A stretch of DNA of 64,000 nucleotides from Acetobacter pasteurianus subsp. pasteurianus LMG 1262 = NBRC 106471 (GCF_000285275.1 NZ_CADO01000139.1:310001-374000); one strand, 5' to 3'. Shown: positions 36,559-45,105, counted from the stretch's first letter. The notes: a model not told the origin generated them from the letters alone. Numbers and translations are program-made.

Positions 36559-36645
36559 CGGGCGGCGCTTGCGCAGGCACCGGGAACTTGACGGCCCGGA
36601 ACGTGTTCCGCAGGCCTGCGTGCCTGCCGGCGCGCATCTGTGCCA
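36559..36645 (-). promoter_or_regulatory. Highly self-complementary leader of trcR
   Basis: On the minus strand the leader has an outer stem GCAGGCAC/GTGCCTGC that encloses three smaller dyads: GCAGGCCTGC, GGAACACGTTCC and CGGG..CCCG. A further GCGC/GCGC pair lies outside. This could fold into a multibranch junction ending about 20 bases before the trcR start. It does not match a motif I can name. Confidence 0.45.
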
Positions 36646-36719
36646 CGATATGGGGGGAGTGGCTGCTTCAGGTCAAGCCGCAATACACATAACGGATCAA
36701 TATTCTACACAATTAAATA

Positions 36720-36744
36720 AGGGGAAACCGCAGTTTCCCCTTTG
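36720..36744 (-). terminator. Terminator after hsp20
   Basis: AAGGGGAAAC (36720-36729) pairs with GTTTCCCCTT (36734-36743). On the minus strand it is followed by ATTTAATT, fitting an intrinsic terminator. Confidence 0.8.
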
Positions 36745-36782
36745 CTAAGCCCATATGGAACGTATTGGTAAAACTTCAGCAA

Positions 36783-37289
36783 TCAGGCTGCCGTGGCAAT
36801 GGAATGCTGGGGCTGCTGCGGTGCCTGATTTTTCTGCTCGGTTGCTACCGCACGTTCTGCCGGTGTGGTGCTTACCGTTTTAACAGGAATACGTCGCGGC
36901 TTGAGTGCTTCGGGAATAATCTGTTGCACTGTAATGCGTAGAAGCCCGTTGTTCATTTCCGCGCCGGTCACTTCAACGTGGTCAGCCAATGCAAAGCGGC
37001 GTTCAAACGCACGGCGCGCAATTCCACGATGCAGAATTTCCCCTTCATCTTGCGGGGTATTCACACGGCCAGAAACAACAAGCGTGTTATCCTGCACCAC
37101 CAGTTCGATATCTTCCGGCCCAAACCCGGCCACAGCCATGGTAAGCGTGTAGCTATCATTCCCTGTTTTGGCGATATCGTAAGGTGGAAAGCTGGAATTG
37201 CCCGGTGAACGGGCCGCAGAATCCATCACCTGAGCAAGGCGATCAAAGCCAATTGCGGTGCGGAATAGCGGTGTAAAATCGTAACTCAT
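36783..37289 (-). CDS. Small heat shock protein Hsp20/IbpA type
   Basis: A 168-residue Hsp20 chaperone that holds unfolded proteins in the cytoplasm. The N-terminus MSYDFTPLFRTAIGFDRL is that of class A proteobacterial IbpA-like sHsps. The alpha-crystallin domain spans about 38-130 (YTLTMAVAGFGPEDIEL ... LLRITVQQIIPEA), and a Gln/Thr-rich tail follows. GAGGAGG precedes the ATG at 37289 but is buried in a hairpin resembling a ROSE RNA thermometer, so translation is probably temperature-controlled. Confidence 0.93.
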   Translation of the reverse strand: MSYDFTPLFRTAIGFDRLAQVMDSAARSPGNSSFPPYDIAKTGNDSYTLTMAVAGFGPEDIELVVQDNTLVVSGRVNTPQDEGEILHRGIARRAFERRFALADHVEVTGAEMNNGLLRITVQQIIPEALKPRRIPVKTVSTTPAERAVATEQKNQAPQQPQHSIATAA

Positions 37290-37369
37290 GTAAGAACCTC
37301 CTCGTTCAGCAAGGTTCTGCCGGTTTTGCCAAGACCCCCGAAGGCAATCTGCCCGGCAGCGTTTTTTGG
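37290..37369 (-). promoter_or_regulatory. ROSE-type RNA thermometer in the hsp20 leader
   Basis: The 3-prime hairpin (37293-37318, minus strand) pairs AGAACCUUGCU with AGGAGGUUCU. The UUGCU segment faces the Shine-Dalgarno AGGAGG and leaves one bulged G, the hallmark of ROSE elements. Upstream, CUGCCGG/CCGGCAG with an inner UUGCC/GGCAA stem forms the preceding hairpin. The order, spacing and target gene match known ROSE elements of alphaproteobacterial small heat shock genes. Confidence 0.7.
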
Positions 37370-37411
37370 CGGAAACCCCATATGCGGGCATTTCCTTACC
37401 CCTGAACGTGG

Positions 37412-37447
37412 AAAGCCCCGCGCTCTTTTTCAAGAGGCGGGGCTTTT
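37412..37447 (-). terminator. Terminator after rpmE
   Basis: AAAGCCCCGC (37412-37421) pairs with GCGGGGCTTTT (37437-37447). The stem is strong and lies 25 bases past the rpmE stop, on the way to hsp20. Confidence 0.75.
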
Positions 37448-37471
37448 CTGCATACGCAAAGAACTGAAAAA

Positions 37472-37702
37472 TCAGCCTTTTTTGCGGGTGCCAATACCAG
37501 CAAAACGCTTGTTGAACTTGGCAACCTGGCCCCCGGTATCCAGCATACGCTGCACGCCTGTCCAAGCCGGGTGAGACTTGGTGTCAACGTCCAGACGGAG
37601 CGTGTCACCAGGCTTGCCGTAGCAGGAGTTCGTCTTGAATTCCGTGCCGTCAGTCATGACAACAGTGATTTCGTGATAATCGGGGTGAATGCCGGGTTTC
37701 AT
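37472..37702 (-). CDS. rpmE: 50S ribosomal protein bL31
   Basis: Ribosomal protein bL31, 76 residues, starting [22 protein letters not shown] with the family C-terminus [11 protein letters not shown]. It has only one Cys (NSCYGKPG), so it is the zinc-free (C-minus) type. The ATG at 37702 matches the family start; the frame extends upstream without homology. An inverted repeat GGCCCG/CGGGCC (37732-37751) lies in its leader. Confidence 0.95.
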   Translation of the reverse strand: MKPGIHPDYHEITVVMTDGTEFKTNSCYGKPGDTLRLDVDTKSHPAWTGVQRMLDTGGQVAKFNKRFAGIGTRKKG

Positions 37703-37991
37703 GAAACTGGTTCTTTCGTTACAGCAGAAAGGGCCCGATACCGACCGGGCCAAGATTGCCGTGCATATAAACGAAATGCGTATGCTGGATCAACCGTTCA
37801 TTTTGCCTTGGTGGGCTTGATGATGAAGTGAAGCATATAATAGGCAAATAACTGCGGTTGTGCAGCATTTGTGCTACAGAATACCTCAAATATTAAGAAA
37901 AATGTGTCAATTCTGATACAAGGGCTTGAGGAAAAAGTGGTAAAACGGCTACCTCTGGGCAGATTTCTCAGTATTTAACAGGAATTTTTGT

Positions 37992-38471
37992 ATGGCTGAC
38001 CTTAAATCTCACGTCCATGCCCCGGGTTGGGTGGGCGAGTTCCGGGCATTCATCATGCGCGGCAATGTTGTTGATCTGGCTGTTGGTGTTATTATTGGTG
38101 CTGCATTTACATCAATTGTAAACAGCCTGGTAAAAGATATCTTCAACCCATTGATTGGTCTGCTTATCGGCGGGATTGATTTCTCCAACCTGTTCATCAC
38201 GCTCAAGGGACCGCATCTGGCTACTCTGGAAGAAGCCCAGAAAGCAGGTGCTGTTACACTGAATATCGGCCTGTTCCTGAACGCCGTTATCCAGTTCCTG
38301 ATTGTGGCTATGGCCATTTTCTGGATGGTGAAGGCTCTGACACGCCTGCATGTGCGTGAAGATGAACAGCCCAAGGCACCGCCGCCGCCTTCCAAAACCG
38401 AAGTTCTGCTTGAGCAGATTCGTGATGAACTGGCAGCCAATAACAAAGATCAGGCACCGCATCAGGGCTAA
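37992..38471 (+). CDS. mscL: Large-conductance mechanosensitive channel
   Basis: MscL, 159 residues, a homopentameric inner-membrane channel opened by membrane tension in hypo-osmotic shock. TM1 (RGNVVDLAVGVIIGAAFTSIV), the periplasmic loop, TM2 (FLNAVIQFLIVAMAIFWMV) and the C-terminal helix are all present. About 20 residues longer than the E. coli protein because of a Pro-rich linker before the helix. Monocistronic. Confidence 0.96.
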   Translation: MADLKSHVHAPGWVGEFRAFIMRGNVVDLAVGVIIGAAFTSIVNSLVKDIFNPLIGLLIGGIDFSNLFITLKGPHLATLEEAQKAGAVTLNIGLFLNAVIQFLIVAMAIFWMVKALTRLHVREDEQPKAPPPPSKTEVLLEQIRDELAANNKDQAPHQG

Positions 38472-38538
38472 TACGCTTTGTACCTGCCGCCATTGGTCTA
38501 AAATGGCGGCTGTGTGATCTGTTTCCGGAAAGTGGGAT

Positions 38539-38961
38539 ATGGGATATGCTTCTTATATGAAGCGCTCCCGATCCGGCTTTCCGGTTTTTTTTCGTTCAGC
38601 AGTAGGTGTTCTGGCCATTTTAGGGCTGGCAGGGTGCCAAAGCTCACGCGGGCTGAAGGTGCAGGAAACACCGCGCACGCTGCTGTACAGTTACGTGATA
38701 GCCAATGGCATGGCGCGCGGGCGGATGATGACAGAAGATCTGCCACCAGCCCAAGTGTTCAATATTATTACAACAGACAGAAACGCGCTTCTGGCCATTC
38801 TGGCGTTTCGGGATAAACCAACCCGGCGCACGCTGCGGCAGGCAGGCCATAAGGTGGAAGATTTTATTGGCGCGGTGGAACAGCCCACGCAGCCTCTTTC
38901 TCCCGCTTTGTCTGGCTCCATTCTTTTGCCGCCACCCACAACTCCCGGCTTCATGCGCTAG
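38539..38961 (+). CDS. Putative lipoprotein of unknown function
   Basis: A 140-residue protein with a lipoprotein signal peptide: FFRSAVGVLAILGLAGC (lipobox LAGC at about residue 33). The mature part has a helical segment (TRRTLRQAGHKVEDFIGAVEQ) and a Pro-rich C-terminus; no family is recognised. A GGAAAGTGGG stretch precedes the ATG at 38539; the Met at 38557 is an alternative. It lies 67 bases past mscL and is followed by a strong terminator. Confidence 0.75.
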   Translation: MGYASYMKRSRSGFPVFFRSAVGVLAILGLAGCQSSRGLKVQETPRTLLYSYVIANGMARGRMMTEDLPPAQVFNIITTDRNALLAILAFRDKPTRRTLRQAGHKVEDFIGAVEQPTQPLSPALSGSILLPPPTTPGFMR

Positions 38962-38967
38962 GTATAA

Positions 38968-39003
38968 AAAAACGGAGCAAGGTCTAGAACCCGCTCCGTT
39001 TTG
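38968..39003. terminator. Bidirectional terminator
   Basis: AAAACGGAGC (38969-38978) pairs with GCTCCGTTTT (38993-39002). It separates the lipoprotein gene from convergent secF. Confidence 0.85.
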
Positions 39004-39033
39004 TGTTGGCTTGATGCCGAAAAGAAAAATGTA

Positions 39034-39984
39034 TTAGCTTTTCTGCTGTGCCGGGGCTGGGCCCGCCTTGGCACCACGTTTCAGCCTGCCTTCTCCCATA
39101 AACAGCAACAACGGTGCTGCAATAAAGATGGAGGAGGACGTACCCACCACAATGCCGAACAGCATGGTCCATGCAAAACCGGAAAGCGTAGCACCACCCC
39201 ACAGTGCCAGTGGAAGAGCCGCCAGAAACACGGTGGAGGATGTGCCCAAAGTTCGGTTTAGCGTTTCGTTAATGGAAAGGTTGATCAGGTCTATCAGCGG
39301 CATGGTGCGATATTTGCGCAGGTTTTCACGCACGCGGTCATACACCACCACCTTATCATTGGTGGAATAGCCCAGAATGGTCAGAATGGCGGCCACCATA
39401 ACAAGGTCAAACTCAAAACCGGTGATCACCAGAAAGCCCATGGTTTTGGTAAGGTCCAAAACCAGCGTAATCACGGCGCTAAGGGCAAATTCCCATTCAA
39501 AACGGAACCAGATGTAAACCAGAATCATGGCCAGGCTGAGCCCAAGGGCCAGCATGCCATTGCGGAACAGCTCAGCAGAAACAGAAGCGCCAACGGCATC
39601 TGCCCGCAGAATGGTGGTGCCTGGCTGTGCTTCCGTAACGGCGCGGCGCACAGTGTCTACCACGGCATCGGTATTCTGGTCATCACCCGCATCAAGGCGG
39701 ATCAGCACATCATCGGGGGCCCCAAAAGCCTGAAGCGATGCGTGGGAGATATGCTGTGCCGCCAAAGCCGAACGCAGCTTGGCAAAATCTGCCGGGCCGC
39801 TGGTTTTGGCTTCCACCACAATGCCGCCCCTGAAATCCAGCCCCAGCGTGAGGCCGGGGTGGAAGAACAGAATGATAGAGGCAATGGAAAGCACGGCCGA
39901 GACAATAAGCCCCATGTACCGGCCACGCATGAAGTTGATCTGCGTGTCTTTGCGCACAAAACGCAGAAGAGGACGTCCGAACAT
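39034..39984 (-). CDS. secF: Protein translocase subunit SecF
   Basis: SecF, 316 residues, an RND-type inner-membrane partner of SecD that uses proton motive force to finish protein export. Six membrane segments; the SecF signatures LGLDFRGGIVVEAKT and GYSTNDKVVVYDRVRENLRK are visible. Its 5-prime end, start codon and ribosome-binding site (AGCGAGG) lie in a tandemly duplicated 124-bp unit, so an identical but frame-shifted false start exists at 40108. The true start is 39984, because only it continues into the SecF frame. Confidence 0.95.
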   Translation of the reverse strand: MFGRPLLRFVRKDTQINFMRGRYMGLIVSAVLSIASIILFFHPGLTLGLDFRGGIVVEAKTSGPADFAKLRSALAAQHISHASLQAFGAPDDVLIRLDAGDDQNTDAVVDTVRRAVTEAQPGTTILRADAVGASVSAELFRNGMLALGLSLAMILVYIWFRFEWEFALSAVITLVLDLTKTMGFLVITGFEFDLVMVAAILTILGYSTNDKVVVYDRVRENLRKYRTMPLIDLINLSINETLNRTLGTSSTVFLAALPLALWGGATLSGFAWTMLFGIVVGTSSSIFIAAPLLLFMGEGRLKRGAKAGPAPAQQKS

Positions 39985-40186
39985 AATGGCCTCGCTTCAG
40001 ACAGGCAGGCTGGCAGGGCGCGGACGCGCATACCAGCGAGCCATAAGCATGCGGGGAAGCAGGATGCGTGTCTTTGCGCACAAAACGCAGAAGAGGACGT
40101 CCGAACATAATGGCCTCGCTTCAGACAGGCAGGCTGGCAGGGCGCGGACGCGCATACCAGCGAGCCATAAGCATGCGGGAAAGCAG
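39941..40186. repeat. 124-bp tandem duplication at the secD/secF junction
   Basis: 39941-40062 and 40065-40186 are identical over 122 bases except for one change (G at 40056, A at 40180), with a two-base filler between. Each copy contains the last 22 codons of secD, the spacer, the ribosome-binding site and the first 14 codons of secF. Only the outer copies are functional: the secD end in the right copy, the secF start in the left. Confidence 0.95.
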
Positions 40187-41680
40187 CAGGGTGGTGAACA
40201 GCGTGGTGGCAATACCAATGGTAATGGTCAGCGCAAAGCCACGTACCGGCCCGGTGCCAAAGACAAACAGCATGACATGGGCCAAAAAGGCCGTGGCATT
40301 ACTATCTACAATGGTGGAGGTGGCGCGTTCAAACCCGGTTTGCATGGCGGCCAGAGGTGTGCGCCCACGGGCCACTTCTTCGCGTATGCGTTCGTTAATC
40401 AGGATATTGGCATCCACCGCCATACCCAAGGTCAGCAGCATACCCGCCATACCCGGCAGCGTAAGTGTGGCTTCAAACAGAGAGAGAATGGCCACCATCA
40501 GCACAAGGTTGGCCAGCAGGGCAATATCTGCGTACCAGCCAAAGCGGCCATAAAACAGCACCATAAAGACCACAACCAGCAGGAAGCCAACGCCAAGGCT
40601 GAGAATACCGGCCCGAATGGAATCGGCCCCAAGGGATGGCCCAATGCTTCGCTGTTCTACCACACTTAAAGGTGCAGGCAGCGCGCCAGCACGCAGCATA
40701 AGCGCCAGATCCGTGGCTTTCTGGGCATCAAACCCACCCGTAATCTGCCCGTTGCCGCCCGTAATGGGGGTACGGATAACGGGGGCTTCAATCACCTTGT
40801 TATCCAGAACAATAGCAAAGCGTTTGCCAACATTGGTTTGCGTAACTGATGAGAACGCCCGCGTGCCAACTGAATCGAACGAGAAGCTAACAGCCCATTC
40901 GCCTGTTTGCTGGTCAATCACAGCGCCCGCGTTTGTCAGGTCTGTGCCGTCTACATCCACGTGGTCAAAAACGGGCAGGGGGCCACCTTCTGCCGGGTTG
41001 GCCATTGGCACAAGGCTGACACCCGGTGGCGGATATGTGGCGTGCAGCGGGTTGGAATCTACCAGCCGGAAGGTCATTTTGGCTGTGGTGCCCAGCAGCG
41101 CCTTGATCCGCTCTGGATCACTGATGCCCGGCAGTTCCACCACAATCCGGTCATCACCCTGACGGGTAATTTCGGGGTCAACAGCACCCGTGCCATCAAT
41201 ACGTCGGCGCACAATCTCAATAGACTGTGTTACCGCTTCCCGCGCGCGGGCCTTGATGGCATCAGCAGAAAGCACGAGGGCGATTGTGCCATCATCCTGC
41301 TTTTTTACGCTGAATTCATTGGGCACAACGCGGGGCAGTTTGTCCAGCGTAGCAACATCCGTATCAGCCTCAGCCGCATCGCGCGGTTGGAAGGAGACGG
41401 TGTTTTTGTCGGCATCCACGTTGATGTTCTGATAACCGAGCTGAGATTTCAGCAGGGTATCACGCGTGTTTTCCGCCAGTGTCTGGAGCCTGTCGTGCGT
41501 AAGGCTTTTAAGGTCAACCTGCATCAGCAGGTAAGACCCGCCCCGCAAATCCAACCCCAGATGGATCTGACGCCATGGTATGGAAGGGAAAGGCTTGCGC
41601 ATACCGTTGGGTAGGCACAGCAGCAGGCCCAACAGGCACACGCCCAGCACCGAGGCCAGTTTGAGGCGGCTGTAATACAT
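40121..41680 (-). CDS. secD: Protein translocase subunit SecD
   Basis: SecD, 519 residues, an RND-family inner-membrane protein with a large periplasmic P1 domain that pulls exported proteins. Signatures: IHLGLDLRGGSYLLMQVD near the N-terminus, RIVVELPGI, and the membrane block GMAVDANILINERIREEVARGRTP. The ATG at 41680 follows AGGTGAGA; a GTG two codons earlier is also possible. yajC is not upstream. Without the duplication the gap to secF would be 12 bases; it is now 136. Confidence 0.95.
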   Translation of the reverse strand: MYYSRLKLASVLGVCLLGLLLCLPNGMRKPFPSIPWRQIHLGLDLRGGSYLLMQVDLKSLTHDRLQTLAENTRDTLLKSQLGYQNINVDADKNTVSFQPRDAAEADTDVATLDKLPRVVPNEFSVKKQDDGTIALVLSADAIKARAREAVTQSIEIVRRRIDGTGAVDPEITRQGDDRIVVELPGISDPERIKALLGTTAKMTFRLVDSNPLHATYPPPGVSLVPMANPAEGGPLPVFDHVDVDGTDLTNAGAVIDQQTGEWAVSFSFDSVGTRAFSSVTQTNVGKRFAIVLDNKVIEAPVIRTPITGGNGQITGGFDAQKATDLALMLRAGALPAPLSVVEQRSIGPSLGADSIRAGILSLGVGFLLVVVFMVLFYGRFGWYADIALLANLVLMVAILSLFEATLTLPGMAGMLLTLGMAVDANILINERIREEVARGRTPLAAMQTGFERATSTIVDSNATAFLAHVMLFVFGTGPVRGFALTITIGIATTLFTTLLLSRMLMARWYARPRPASLPV

Positions 41681-41921
41681 TCTCACCTGATCGCTTGCAG
41701 TTTTCTTGTCGGGAACATGCCGCCCCGGCAGGCGGGATGCAACCGTTGTGCTGCATTATTCGCGTTTCATACCTGTTGTATGGTCGCCACACCAAGATGT
41801 ACGTGGTCAAACTGCATCAGTTTGCGGCAAGGCTGCCTGTTGTTGGGGGCGGCTTGCATTCGGCTGCGGGGGTGCTACGCCTGCATGCAGTCTTGTAGGG
41901 TACAAAAAGAAGGCGGATTTC

Positions 41922-42902
41922 ATGGCTGAAACACTTAAGGTTGGCGTAATTGGAGCCGGACATTTCGGACGTTTTCATGCCTTGAAAGTGCGCCACGTTG
42001 CGCGGGAAACGCTTGTGGGGCTGTTTGACCCCGACAGCAAGCGCGCCGCCTTGGTGGCGAAGGAAGCCGGATGCCCCGTTATGCAGGATGTAGATACTCT
42101 GCTGGCTGCGTGCGATGCCGTAGTGGTGGCTGCGCCTGCGGAATTCCATTTTGAACTGGCGGTGCAAGCCCTGCGGGCTGGCAAGCATGTGCTGGTAGAA
42201 AAACCGATAGCCGCCACGCTGGAACAGGCCGATTTTTTGGTGACGCTGGCGCAGGAAAGCAGGCTGGTATGTCAGGTAGGGCATTTGCTGCGCTATTCTG
42301 CCGAGCACGACGCCATTACCCAGCGCATCACCCGGCCACTTTATATAGAGGCCACACGCATTGCCCCCTACAAGCCGCGTGGCACGGATGTATCTGTTAT
42401 TCTGGATCTGATGATCCATGATCTGGATCTGGTTCTGGCTATTGTAGATAGCCCCATTGCGCAGGTGGATGCCTTGGGTGCGGCTGTCAGCTCCGCGCAT
42501 GAAGATATTGCCAATGCGCGCGTGCGGTTTGAAAACGGCTGTGTGGCCACCATTACCGCCAGCCGCATTTCATTAAAAACAGAACGACGCATGCGTCTGT
42601 TTTCTGAGGAAGGTTACCTGTCCGCCGATTTCGTAAAGCGGGAGCTCACGATGATTGGCCGTGATCGCGGTTTGCCGTTGCCGGGAACGGGTGGATTCCG
42701 GCGCGAGCACATCACATGGAAAGAGCATGATTCGCTGTTGGCTGAGCACGAAGCTTTTGTTGCTGCGTGCCTGGATGGTGCCCCTGTGGTGGTGGACGCA
42801 AATGCTGGTCGGCGTGCTCTGGCGGCGGCTCTGGCCGTGGCAGATGGTATTGCCGAATCTCGCCGCCGGATGGAACTTTCCGGACTGATTCGGGCCGAAT
42901 AA
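41922..42902 (+). CDS. Gfo/Idh/MocA family oxidoreductase
   Basis: NAD(P)-dependent sugar-type dehydrogenase, 326 residues. The N-terminal Rossmann motif is VGVIGAGHFGRFHALK, the family EKP motif is GKHVLVEKPIA, and the C-terminal sheet domain contains DLMIHDLDLVL. Substrates in this family vary widely. The sequence is reminiscent of the UDP-GlcNAc 3-dehydrogenase (GnnA) branch used in lipid A synthesis, but no lpx genes are near, so this is only a suggestion. AAGG lies before the ATG at 41922. Confidence 0.82.
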   Translation: MAETLKVGVIGAGHFGRFHALKVRHVARETLVGLFDPDSKRAALVAKEAGCPVMQDVDTLLAACDAVVVAAPAEFHFELAVQALRAGKHVLVEKPIAATLEQADFLVTLAQESRLVCQVGHLLRYSAEHDAITQRITRPLYIEATRIAPYKPRGTDVSVILDLMIHDLDLVLAIVDSPIAQVDALGAAVSSAHEDIANARVRFENGCVATITASRISLKTERRMRLFSEEGYLSADFVKRELTMIGRDRGLPLPGTGGFRREHITWKEHDSLLAEHEAFVAACLDGAPVVVDANAGRRALAAALAVADGIAESRRRMELSGLIRAE

Positions 42903-42977
42903 AACCGAACAGGAAACCGCGCCACAGAAGCGGGAGAAAACCGCCAGTTTCAAAATTTCAAGCCCCTTTTTCTGGCT

Positions 42978-43005
42978 TTGTGTGTAAAATTTCACTAGAT
43001 ATAGG
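42978..43005 (+). promoter_or_regulatory. Possible nrdA promoter
   Basis: TTGTGT (42978-42983), 16 bases, then TATAGG (43000-43005). The -10 element lies inside the first NrdR box, as expected for a repressed nrd promoter. Confidence 0.4.
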
Positions 43006-43038
43006 GGGCGAGATAGAGCACAAGCACGAGATATGGTG
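42993..43038 (+). promoter_or_regulatory. Tandem NrdR boxes upstream of nrdAB
   Basis: CACTAGATATAGGG (42993-43006) matches the NrdR core CACTATATATAGTG at 12 of 14 positions. CACGAGATATGGTG (43025-43038) matches at 11 of 14. Their starts are 32 bp apart, three helical turns, as in known paired NrdR boxes, and they lie 60-110 bases before nrdA. Confidence 0.7.
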
Positions 43039-43100
43039 CGGAGGCATAGCCCCCCATCTGACCCCAAAATTGACGCAGAAAATAGCGGAGTAACCCAGCC

Positions 43101-45032
43101 ATGACCCTGATTGACGTACAGGAAAATGACATTCGTCGTTCCTCGTCCGGGGGCGCAGAAGCTGGGGAGCCCGATCTGTTCAACGCTGGTAAGATGGAAG
43201 ATATGGTGCAACTGCCCGGCCACCATCAGGTGCGGGTGGATCGCTCACGTGATGCGCTGCTGACACCTTTTGGCAAGGCTACGCTGGATAACCGTTACCT
43301 GCTGCCGGATGAAGGGTATCAGGATCTGTTTGGCCGTGTGGCCTCGTACTATGGGGCAGATGCCGCCCATGCCCAGCGTATTTATGATTACATCAGCAAG
43401 CACTGGTTCATGCCGGCAACGCCTGTTCTGTCTAACGGCGGAACATCACGCGGCCTGCCTATTTCGTGCTTTCTGAACGAGGCCAGCGATAGCCTGAAGG
43501 GCATTGTTGACCTGTGGAACGAGAACGTCTGGCTGGCCAGTAAGGGCGGCGGCATTGGCTCCTATTGGGGCAACCTGCGCTCCATTGGTGAAAATGTTGG
43601 CCGTAATGGGAAAACATCGGGCGTTATTCCGTTCATCCGCGTGATGGATAGCCTTACGCTGGCTATTTCTCAGGGTTCTTTGCGCCGTGGGTCTGCTGCG
43701 GTGTATCTGCCGGTTTGGCACCCGGAAATTGAAGAATTTATCGAACTGCGTCGCCCCACAGGGGGAGATCCCAACCGTAAGGCGCTGAACCTGCATCATG
43801 GCGTGCTGGTGTCAGATGCCTTCATGCGGGCGGTGGAAAGTGATGATGAATGGGCGCTGATTTCCCCCAAGGATGGTAGCGTTATCCGCAAGATTTCTGC
43901 CCGTGGGTTGTGGATCCGTATTCTTACGGCCCGCATGGAGCAGGGCGAGCCCTACATTGTGTATTCTGACCACGTGAACAACGCGCGGCCGGAACATCAC
44001 AAGCTGGCCGGATTGGAAGTGAAAACCTCCAATCTGTGTTCCGAAATTACGCTGCCAACCGGGATCGATCATCACGGCAAGGCGCGTACGGCTGTGTGCT
44101 GCCTTTCCTCCCTCAATCTGGAAACGTGGGACCAGTGGAAAGATAATCCGCAGTTTATTGAGGACGTGATGCTGTTCCTCGATAACGTGTTGCAGGATTT
44201 TATTGATCGCGCGCCAGAAGACATGCACCGCGCCAAATATGCGGCCATGCGTGAACGTTCTGTTGGGCTAGGTGTTATGGGGTTCCATAGCTTCCTGCAA
44301 AGCCGCAACGTACCGTTTGAAAGCGTGGTAGCAAAAGTCTGGAACCGTAAGATTTTCAAGCATATTCGTGAGCAGGCGGATGCTGCATCCTGCAAGTTGG
44401 CGGAACTGCGCGGCCCATGCCCGGATGCTGAAGAATACGGTATTATGGAACGCTTTTCTAACAAGATGGCCATTGCGCCCACGGCGTCCATTTCCATTAT
44501 TGCTGGCAATGCCAGCCCCGGAATTGAGCCCATTGCGGCCAATGTGTTCTTGCAGAAAACGCTTTCCGGCTCCTTCACGGTGCGTAACCGGCATTTGCAG
44601 AAGCTGCTGGAAGAAAAAGGGCAGGATACGCCTGAGGTGTGGTCTTCCATCACCACCAGCAAGGGCAGCGTGCAGCATCTGGATTTCCTGACCCAGCAGG
44701 AAAAAGACGTGTTTAAAACCGCGTTTGAGCTGGATCAGCGTTGGGTGGTGGAACATGCAGCAGACCGCCAGCCGTTTATCTGCCAGGCACAGTCCGTCAA
44801 CCTGTTCCTGCCTGCGGATGTGCATAAGCGGGATCTGCACCAGATCCACTACATGGCTTGGAAAAAGGGCCTGAAATCTCTGTATTACTGCCGCAGTCTG
44901 TCTATCCAGCGTGCAGATACAGTCAGCAATGTTCTGGCCAAGAATGACGTGATGAATGTGGATTCATCTCAGGCATCGTCAGGTTCCGCATCAAGCGGGA
45001 ATGACTACGAAGAATGCTTGGCCTGCCAGTAA
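43101..45032 (+). CDS. nrdA: Class I ribonucleotide reductase large subunit
   Basis: Catalytic alpha subunit, 643 residues, reducing ribonucleotides to deoxyribonucleotides. Active-site regions: GLPISCFLNEASDSL (redox Cys), the NLCSEITLP motif and the thiyl-radical segment around it, plus the C-terminal redox pair Cys639/Cys642 (YEECLACQ). The N-terminal ATP-cone of about 90 residues found in many NrdA proteins is missing, so overall activity is probably not switched by ATP/dATP in the usual way. Controlled by two NrdR boxes. Followed by nrdB after 73 bases. Confidence 0.93.
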   Translation: MTLIDVQENDIRRSSSGGAEAGEPDLFNAGKMEDMVQLPGHHQVRVDRSRDALLTPFGKATLDNRYLLPDEGYQDLFGRVASYYGADAAHAQRIYDYISKHWFMPATPVLSNGGTSRGLPISCFLNEASDSLKGIVDLWNENVWLASKGGGIGSYWGNLRSIGENVGRNGKTSGVIPFIRVMDSLTLAISQGSLRRGSAAVYLPVWHPEIEEFIELRRPTGGDPNRKALNLHHGVLVSDAFMRAVESDDEWALISPKDGSVIRKISARGLWIRILTARMEQGEPYIVYSDHVNNARPEHHKLAGLEVKTSNLCSEITLPTGIDHHGKARTAVCCLSSLNLETWDQWKDNPQFIEDVMLFLDNVLQDFIDRAPEDMHRAKYAAMRERSVGLGVMGFHSFLQSRNVPFESVVAKVWNRKIFKHIREQADAASCKLAELRGPCPDAEEYGIMERFSNKMAIAPTASISIIAGNASPGIEPIAANVFLQKTLSGSFTVRNRHLQKLLEEKGQDTPEVWSSITTSKGSVQHLDFLTQQEKDVFKTAFELDQRWVVEHAADRQPFICQAQSVNLFLPADVHKRDLHQIHYMAWKKGLKSLYYCRSLSIQRADTVSNVLAKNDVMNVDSSQASSGSASSGNDYEECLACQ

Positions 45033-45105
45033 ACATTGGCTGCTAACAAACTGTTTATAAAAGAAAAATGACGGCCTCACGCGTGTTGCCGTCAAGGGAG
45101 GCAGC

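Noticed and set aside
36540-36683. 48-codon N-terminal extension of trcR
   Set aside because: It is Arg/Pro-rich, has no family similarity and coincides with the folded leader; the ATG at 36539 gives the family start.
39710-40108. Open frame starting with the same 14 residues as SecF
   Set aside because: It is produced by the 124-bp duplication; after residue 14 it leaves the SecF frame and reads antisense-like sequence. It is a decoy start, not a gene.
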